Shown piece by piece: positions 59,640-64,000 of a stretch of DNA of 64,000 nt. Below the pieces are notes generated by a model. It was not told the DNA's origin. It was given only the letters and a program-made list of their open reading frames with translations, and did not search any database. Source of the DNA: Sphingomonas endophytica. GTDB lineage: Bacteria > Pseudomonadota > Alphaproteobacteria > Sphingomonadales > Sphingomonadaceae. The DNA lies in NCBI RefSeq assembly GCF_001476895.1, contig NZ_LDTB01000004.1:16051-80050 (forward strand). The letters run 5' to 3'. Made by a program: the position numbers and the translations under genes. The first letter of the stretch is position 1. Every line of letters begins with the position of its first letter.

Positions 59640-60563
59640 TCACACCAGCGGCAGGCGTGCCTCCGCCAGTGCCGCGACATAGCGATGCATCGACGCGGTC
59701 GCCTGATCGGACAGGGCAACGAAGGCACGGCGACGATCGCTGGCGTCGGGTTCGCGGACCAGCAGCCGCAAGGCGGTCAGCTTGCCGATCCAGCGCAATG
59801 CCGTGGTCGGCGCGACGGCGGCGGCGATGCAGAGGCTGGACACCGATACGCGCCCGCCCTCCAGCCGCGCGGCGAACAGGTCCAGCAGCATGTCCCAGGC
59901 CGGATCCTCGAACAGACCGTTGCCGAAGAAGCGGTCGCGCAGCCGCCGCGCGCGCAGCACGTCGCGGACCGTGCCAGGCGTGACCAGCGCCTCGGTCGGC
60001 GCGGGCGCGAAGGTCGTGTGGCGATCCTCCGCGCGTCCGCCGGCGGCTCCGCGTTCGCCCAGCCGGGCCAGCAGTTCGGCGACGCGCGCCACCTCCGCAT
60101 GAAGCCGGGCGAGATGCTCGCGCTCCTCGTCGCTGGCGCGGACGCCGCCCGCCCCTTTCGCGCCCGCGATCGCCAGCGCGCTGATCCACTCCGCCTGATC
60201 GGGTGCGCAGAGCAGATGCACCGCGTCGGTCGCCTCGCCCAGCGCGGCGACCACCAGATCGATCTGCGCCACGCTCATCGCGACGACGCTGCGCCATGCG
60301 CGCTCGGCGGAAAACGTCGCCACCGCACTCACCGCCTCGTCGGCGAGGTCGTCGGGCGCACCTTCCAGATCGAGGACGATCACCGGCGCCGAATCGACCA
60401 TGTCGAGCGCGTCGTGCAGCCCGGGCAGCGCGACATGCGCCGCCACCGTACCGCCCATCAGCGCGATCGCCTCCTGCGCGGCGGCGCCGCCGGCGGCATC
60501 CATCGTCGCCAGCACGAACGCGGTCGTCCGCGCGCCGGCAAAGCCGTAAAAGGGGGTCGCCAT
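59640..60563 (-). CDS. Winged-helix (MarR-like) DNA-binding protein
   Basis: A 307-aa protein. The C-terminal ~110 residues carry a MarR-type winged helix, DPAWDMLLDLFAARLEGGRVSVSSLCIAAAVAPTTALRWIGKLTALRLLVREPDASDRRRAFVALSDQA. The N-terminal part (ALMGGTVAAHVALPGLHDAL to VIVLDLEGAPDD) has the feel of a small receiver-like or Rossmann-type domain. It is directly upstream of nothing on its strand except tRNA-Val; the pnt operon ends 4 bp before its start, so it may be cotranscribed with pntB. Confidence 0.82.
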   Translation of the reverse strand: MATPFYGFAGARTTAFVLATMDAAGGAAAQEAIALMGGTVAAHVALPGLHDALDMVDSAPVIVLDLEGAPDDLADEAVSAVATFSAERAWRSVVAMSVAQIDLVVAALGEATDAVHLLCAPDQAEWISALAIAGAKGAGGVRASDEEREHLARLHAEVARVAELLARLGERGAAGGRAEDRHTTFAPAPTEALVTPGTVRDVLRARRLRDRFFGNGLFEDPAWDMLLDLFAARLEGGRVSVSSLCIAAAVAPTTALRWIGKLTALRLLVREPDASDRRRAFVALSDQATASMHRYVAALAEARLPLV

Positions 60564-60566
60564 GGC

Positions 60567-62060
60567 TCAGTCGAGCGCCTTGACGATATCCTCGACCATC
60601 TTCTTCGCATCGGCCAGCAGCATCATGGTATTGTCCCTGTAGAAAACGTCGTTGTCGACGCCGGCATAGCCGACTCCGCCCATCGAACGTTTCACGAACA
60701 GCACCGTTTTGGCCTTTTCGACGTCCAGCACCGGCATCCCGTAGATCGGCGAGGTCTTGTCGGTCTTCGCCGCCGGGTTGGTCACGTCGTTCGCGCCGAT
60801 GACGAAGGCGACGTCGGTCTGCGCGAACTCGCTGTTGATGTCCTCCAGCTCGAACACCTCGTCATAGGGAACGTTCGCCTCGGCCAGCAACACGTTCATA
60901 TGTCCGGGCATCCGCCCCGCGACCGGGTGGATCGCATATTTCACGCGGACGCCGTGTTCCTTCAGCTTGTCGGCCATTTCCCGCAGCACGTGCTGCGCCT
61001 GGGCGACCGCCATGCCGTAGCCGGGGACGATGATGACCTGCTCCGCCTGGCTCATCAGGAAGGCGGCGTCCTCCGCCGAACCGCGCTTCCACGGACGATC
61101 CGTTTTGGCGGCACCTGCACCGCCCGCCGCCGCCTCGGCGCCGAAACCGCCCGCGATTACGCTCACGAAGCTGCGGTTCATCGCGCGGCACATGATGTAG
61201 GAGAGAATCGCGCCCGACGATCCGACCAGCGCGCCGGTGATGATCATCGCGCTGTTGTGGAGCGTGAAGCCCATCGCGGCGGCGGCCCAGCCCGAATAGC
61301 TGTTGAGCATCGACACGACGACCGGCATGTCCGCCCCGCCGATCGGCACGATCAGCAGGAAGCCGATCGCGAAGCTGAGCGCGGTGATCGTCCAGAACAC
61401 CCATGGGCTCTGGTCGATGGTGAAATAAGCCACGAGCGCCAGGATCGCGGCGAGAACGCCCAGGTTGATGACGTGGCGCGCCGGCAGCAGGATCGGCGCG
61501 CCGCCCATGTTGCCGTTCAGCTTCAGGAAGGCGATGACGCTCCCAGAGAAGGTGATCGCGCCGATCGCGACGCCCAGTCCCATTTCGATGCGGCTGACCG
61601 GATTGATGAGCGCGAACGCCCCCTCCGGCGTGAGGACCGGCACCGCGATCCCGAACGCGACCGGGTTCAGATAGGCGGCGGCGGCGACCAGCACCGCGGC
61701 GAGCCCGACCAGGCTGTGAAAGGCGGCGACGAGCTGCGGCATCGCGGTCATCGCGATCCGGCGCGCGGTGGTAATGCCGATAACCGCGCCGATACCGATC
61801 GCGGCGAGGATCTCGACCACCGCGACGCTGTCGATCGCGGAGAACAGCGCCGCATAATCGTACCCCTCGACAAGCACGGTGATCGTCGGGATGTGCGTGA
61901 CCAGCGTCGTCACCACCGCGATGGCCATGCCGATCATGCCGAAGCGATTGCCGCGCTGGCTCGTGGTCGGGCTCGACAGGCCACGCAGCGCCAGGATGAA
62001 GCAGACGCCTGCGATCAGGTACGCCAGCGCGACCCATGGATTGACGGCGACGTGTTGCAT
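60567..62060 (-). CDS. pntB: NAD(P) transhydrogenase subunit beta
   Basis: A 497-aa membrane enzyme subunit. The first ~270 residues have about nine helices ([36 protein letters not shown] and so on). The C-terminal domain III binds NADP(H): [110 protein letters not shown]-type (here SMGGVGYAG). Together with PntA parts it uses the proton motive force to make NADPH from NADH. ATG at 62060. Third gene of the operon, separated from pntAb by a repeat. Confidence 0.96.
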   Translation of the reverse strand: [497 protein letters not shown]

Positions 62061-62080
62061 CCCAAACCCCCTGTTATCCC

Positions 62081-62158
62081 GTCACCCCGGTGAAGGCCGG
62101 GGTCCATCTTTCCACCAGCGCGTGCGGCGCGATGGATCCCGGCCTCCGCCGGGATGAC
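62081..62158. repeat. REP-like inverted repeat inside the pnt operon
   Basis: Arms 62081-62108 and 62131-62158 (28 bases, few mismatches, beginning GTCACCCCGG) flank 22 bp, between the pntAb stop and the pntB start. Same class as 20757 and 35060. Confidence 0.82.
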
Positions 62159-62162
62159 GTGC

Positions 62163-62468
62163 TTATTTGTGGCCGCCGGTCGCCGCCGGCCGCTCCTTCT
62201 TCTTGTACATCGCCAGCATCCGCTGCGTGACCGCGAAGCCGCCGAAGATATTGATGCTGGCCAATACGACCGCCACCAGCCCCAGCCACTTGCCGCCCAC
62301 GCTGCCGGCCGCCGCACTGGCGATCAGCGCGCCGACGATGATGACGCTGGAAATCGCGTTCGTCACCGCCATCAACGGGGTGTGCAGCGCGGGCGTCACC
62401 GACCAGACGACATAATAGCCGACGAAACATGCCAGCACGAAGATCGACAGGATCGCGATGAAGTCCAT
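62163..62468 (-). CDS. pntAb: NAD(P) transhydrogenase subunit alpha part 2 (membrane)
   Basis: A 101-aa protein with three to four helices: [20 protein letters not shown], a middle pair, and [19 protein letters not shown]. The segment [24 protein letters not shown] is the conserved proton-channel part of the alpha subunit. It is encoded separately, as is usual in alphaproteobacteria. Downstream of pntAa by about 15 bp. Confidence 0.93.
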   Translation of the reverse strand: MDFIAILSIFVLACFVGYYVVWSVTPALHTPLMAVTNAISSVIIVGALIASAAAGSVGGKWLGLVAVVLASINIFGGFAVTQRMLAMYKKKERPAATGGHK

Positions 62469-62483
62469 TTCCGTCCCCCTCCT

Positions 62484-63608
62484 TCAGGCGCCCAGCAGCC
62501 GCGCGTTCACGACCGTCCCGTCCTTCGTCAGGCGGATCGCATCGCCGATCTCGGCATCCAGCACCGGCCGGCCCGCGTCCTTGTCCCAGAAGGTCGACAG
62601 GAAATTGTAGAGGTTGCGCGAGAATAGCGCGGAGGCGTCCGCCGGCAGCCGTCCGGCGACGTTGCGATGGCCGACGATCTTCACGCCGTGCCGTTCGACC
62701 ACCTCGCCCGCGACCGCGCCCTCGACATTGCCGCCCTGCTCCACCGCCAGATCGACGATGACCGAGCCGGGCCGCATCGACGCGAGTTGCGCATCGCTGA
62801 CGAGGCGCGGCGCGGGGCGGCCGGGGATCAGCGCGGTGGTGATGACGATATCCTGCTTGGCGATGTGCGCCGACACCAGTGCGGCCTGCGCCGCCTGATA
62901 CTCGGGCGACATTTCGCCGGCATAGCCGCCAGCGCCCTCACCCTCGATCCCGGCGACGTTTTCGACGAAGATCGGCTTGGCGCCCAGCGACTGGATCTGC
63001 TCCTTCGTCGCCGACCGCACGTCGGTCGCCGACACCTGCGCGCCCAGCCGCCGCGCGGTGGCGATCGCCTGCAGCCCGGCGACGCCGACGCCCATCACGA
63101 ACACGCGCGCCGCGCTGACCGTGCCGGCCGCCGTCATCATCATCGGAAAGGCGCGGCCATATTCCGCCGCCGCGTCGAGCACCGCCTTGTAGCCCGCGAG
63201 ATTGGACTGCGACGACAAGATATCCATCGACTGCGCGCGGGTGATGCGCGGCATGAACTCCATCGCCAGCGCTTCCAGCCCGGCCGCCGCATAGGCATCG
63301 ACGCGCGCGCGCTCCCCGAAGGGGTTCAGTCCGGCGACGACCCACGCCCCCGGTGCCACCCCGGCCAGCGACGCGGGATCGGGGCCCTGCACGCCCAGCA
63401 CGATGTCCGCCCCCGCCAGCGTCGCGGCCCGGTCGCCCAGCATCGCACCCGCCGCCGCATAATCGGAGTCGGCGAACGCGGCCGCCGTCCCGGCGCCGCT
63501 CTCCACCGCCACCGTGGCGCCGAGCGCCGAGAACTTTTTCACCGTTTCGGGCGTCGCCGCGACACGGCGTTCTCCGGGCGCGTGTTCGCGCGTGATCGCG
63601 ATCTTCAC
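62484..63608 (-). CDS. pntAa: NAD(P) transhydrogenase subunit alpha part 1
   Basis: A 374-aa soluble domain I that binds NAD(H). It starts IAITREHAPGERRVAATPETVKKFSALG, and has the NAD-binding Rossmann region VSAARVFVMGVGVAGLQAIATARRLGAQVSATDVRSATKEQIQSLGAK and the RPGSVIVDLAVEQGGNVEGA segment. The full length is normal for the split form. First gene of the pnt operon. Confidence 0.95.
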   Translation of the reverse strand: MKIAITREHAPGERRVAATPETVKKFSALGATVAVESGAGTAAAFADSDYAAAGAMLGDRAATLAGADIVLGVQGPDPASLAGVAPGAWVVAGLNPFGERARVDAYAAAGLEALAMEFMPRITRAQSMDILSSQSNLAGYKAVLDAAAEYGRAFPMMMTAAGTVSAARVFVMGVGVAGLQAIATARRLGAQVSATDVRSATKEQIQSLGAKPIFVENVAGIEGEGAGGYAGEMSPEYQAAQAALVSAHIAKQDIVITTALIPGRPAPRLVSDAQLASMRPGSVIVDLAVEQGGNVEGAVAGEVVERHGVKIVGHRNVAGRLPADASALFSRNLYNFLSTFWDKDAGRPVLDAEIGDAIRLTKDGTVVNARLLGA

Positions 63609-63615
63609 GCGGCGT

Positions 63616-63738
63616 TCACGCGATCAGCCAGATGACGAGCGCCGCAATCAGGAAACAGGCGACCGCCCCGTACTTCAACAGCCCGATCATGCTGCCATAC
63701 GTGGATTCATGCGCCTTCAGGTCGGCAGGCTCGGCCAT
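63616..63738 (-). CDS. aa3-type cytochrome c oxidase subunit IV, small
   Basis: A 40-aa peptide, AEPADLKAHESTYGSMIGLLKYGAVACFLIAALVIWLIA: the short soluble head and single helix match the bacterial subunit IV family (COX4_pro_2). The start is ATG 63738; a longer frame upstream lacks support. Same strand and just before pntAa (7 bp gap), so it may be the first gene of this transcript. It would stabilise the oxidase in the inner membrane. Confidence 0.82.
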   Translation of the reverse strand: MAEPADLKAHESTYGSMIGLLKYGAVACFLIAALVIWLIA

Positions 63739-63894
63739 GGTGATCCTCTTCCCTTCCACTGTTGCGGCGACCGTAGGCAAGCCGCGCGCGGGGCGCAATA
63801 CTGACCAGGAACACCGGCCGGCCCGGCGCGCCGACCGGCGCCGTCAACTTAAGCCGCCCTTTACTCCGCGCGGTTACAGCAGCATCGAACAACC

Positions 63895-64000
63895 ATGGGG
63901 CCGGGCCTGAACATGACGCGCAACGGACAACGTCTGCTGATGCTGATCGACGCCGATCCGGCGCGTCGCCGCACGGTGACGACCGTCGCCGCGCGCGGCG
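63895..64000 (+). CDS. Response regulator receiver, N-terminal fragment cut by the window end
   Basis: From ATG 63895 (or ATG 63913) the frame reads RNGQRLLMLIDADPARRRTV and continues to the end of the window. The LMLIDADPARR start with paired acidic residues is the opening strand of a receiver domain; the form recalls the NtrC-type regulators of sphingomonads. The rest is outside, so the output domain is unknown. Confidence 0.6.
   Translation, partial: MGPGLNMTRNGQRLLMLIDADPARRRTVTTVAARG

Noticed and set aside
59685..62093. 802-codon open frame on the plus strand
   Set aside because: It covers tRNA-Val-adjacent sequence, the winged-helix gene and pntB on the other strand, all with strong domain evidence; composition is Arg/His/Asp-rich shadow.
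1..64000. CRISPR arrays, IS elements with intact transposase, prophage structural genes
   Set aside because: I looked for regularly spaced repeats, DDE transposase motifs and capsid/tail-type genes and found none; only palindromic repeats and the tRNA island were seen.

Overview
The window looks like a chromosomal segment of a high-GC alphaproteobacterium, most likely Sphingomonas or a close relative. The clues are several large TonB-dependent receptors, including an Oar-like one, PrtD/HlyD-type export genes, a DUF3297 protein, a DUF6456-type protein, an aa3-type oxidase subunit IV peptide, a split proton-translocating transhydrogenase, and short intergenic palindromes of the kind common in sphingomonads. 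This assignment is inferred from gene content; no marker gene such as 16S rRNA is present.

Layout. 1-6.7 kb: the end of an EI24-type membrane protein, a small lipoprotein, a cation/proton antiporter, then a three-gene DUF3649-PepSY-DUF3325 operon divergent from a siderophore-type TonB receptor. 6.8-12.3 kb: a type I secretion ATPase and adaptor, then a NatAB-like ABC exporter. 12.5-20.2 kb: an Oar-like receptor, a LytS/LytTR two-component pair coupled to trhO, and an AI-2E family permease. 20.3-30.3 kb: a barstar-like gene broken by one in-frame TGA, an ABC-F ATPase, small envelope proteins, a second TonB receptor, a HAD hydrolase, a TetR/darcynin divergent pair and a hydrolase abutting a GNAT fragment. 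30.4-41 kb: typA, a compact smtB-smtA zinc/metallothionein operon with a palindromic operator, telA with a membrane partner, mntH, an MTA phosphorylase-type gene, a degenerate GGDEF protein, an AlkA-like glycosylase, a ferredoxin and rlmB.

41.19-51.0 kb is an integrated mobile island of about 9.8 kb. It sits in tRNA-Tyr(GUA) and is bounded by a perfect 56-bp direct repeat: the 3' part of the tRNA at 41188-41243 and its copy at 50943-50998. It is visibly more AT-rich than its surroundings. It carries a tyrosine integrase whose last codons lie inside the att site, two AlpA/HTH-17 type small regulators, a 490-aa protein with motifs suggestive of a reduced family-A/T7-like polymerase palm, a PEP-CTERM secreted protein, small unknown genes, an XRE regulator, a serine resolvase, and a 707-aa fusion of an AAA15-type ATPase with a DUF4435/TOPRIM-like domain that resembles a single-gene PARIS (AriA-AriB) or OLD-type anti-phage system. 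No capsid, tail or conjugation genes were seen, so it looks like a small integrative or satellite-like element with defence cargo.

51.1-64 kb returns to host-like sequence: a Wzy-like polysaccharide membrane protein and an acyltransferase, a cyclic-di-GMP group (HD-GYP plus GGDEF, and a membrane GGDEF), an unusual DapF-family protein, tRNA-Val(UAC), a winged-helix regulator, the pntAa-pntAb-pntB transhydrogenase operon, an oxidase subunit IV peptide, and the start of a response regulator that runs off the window.
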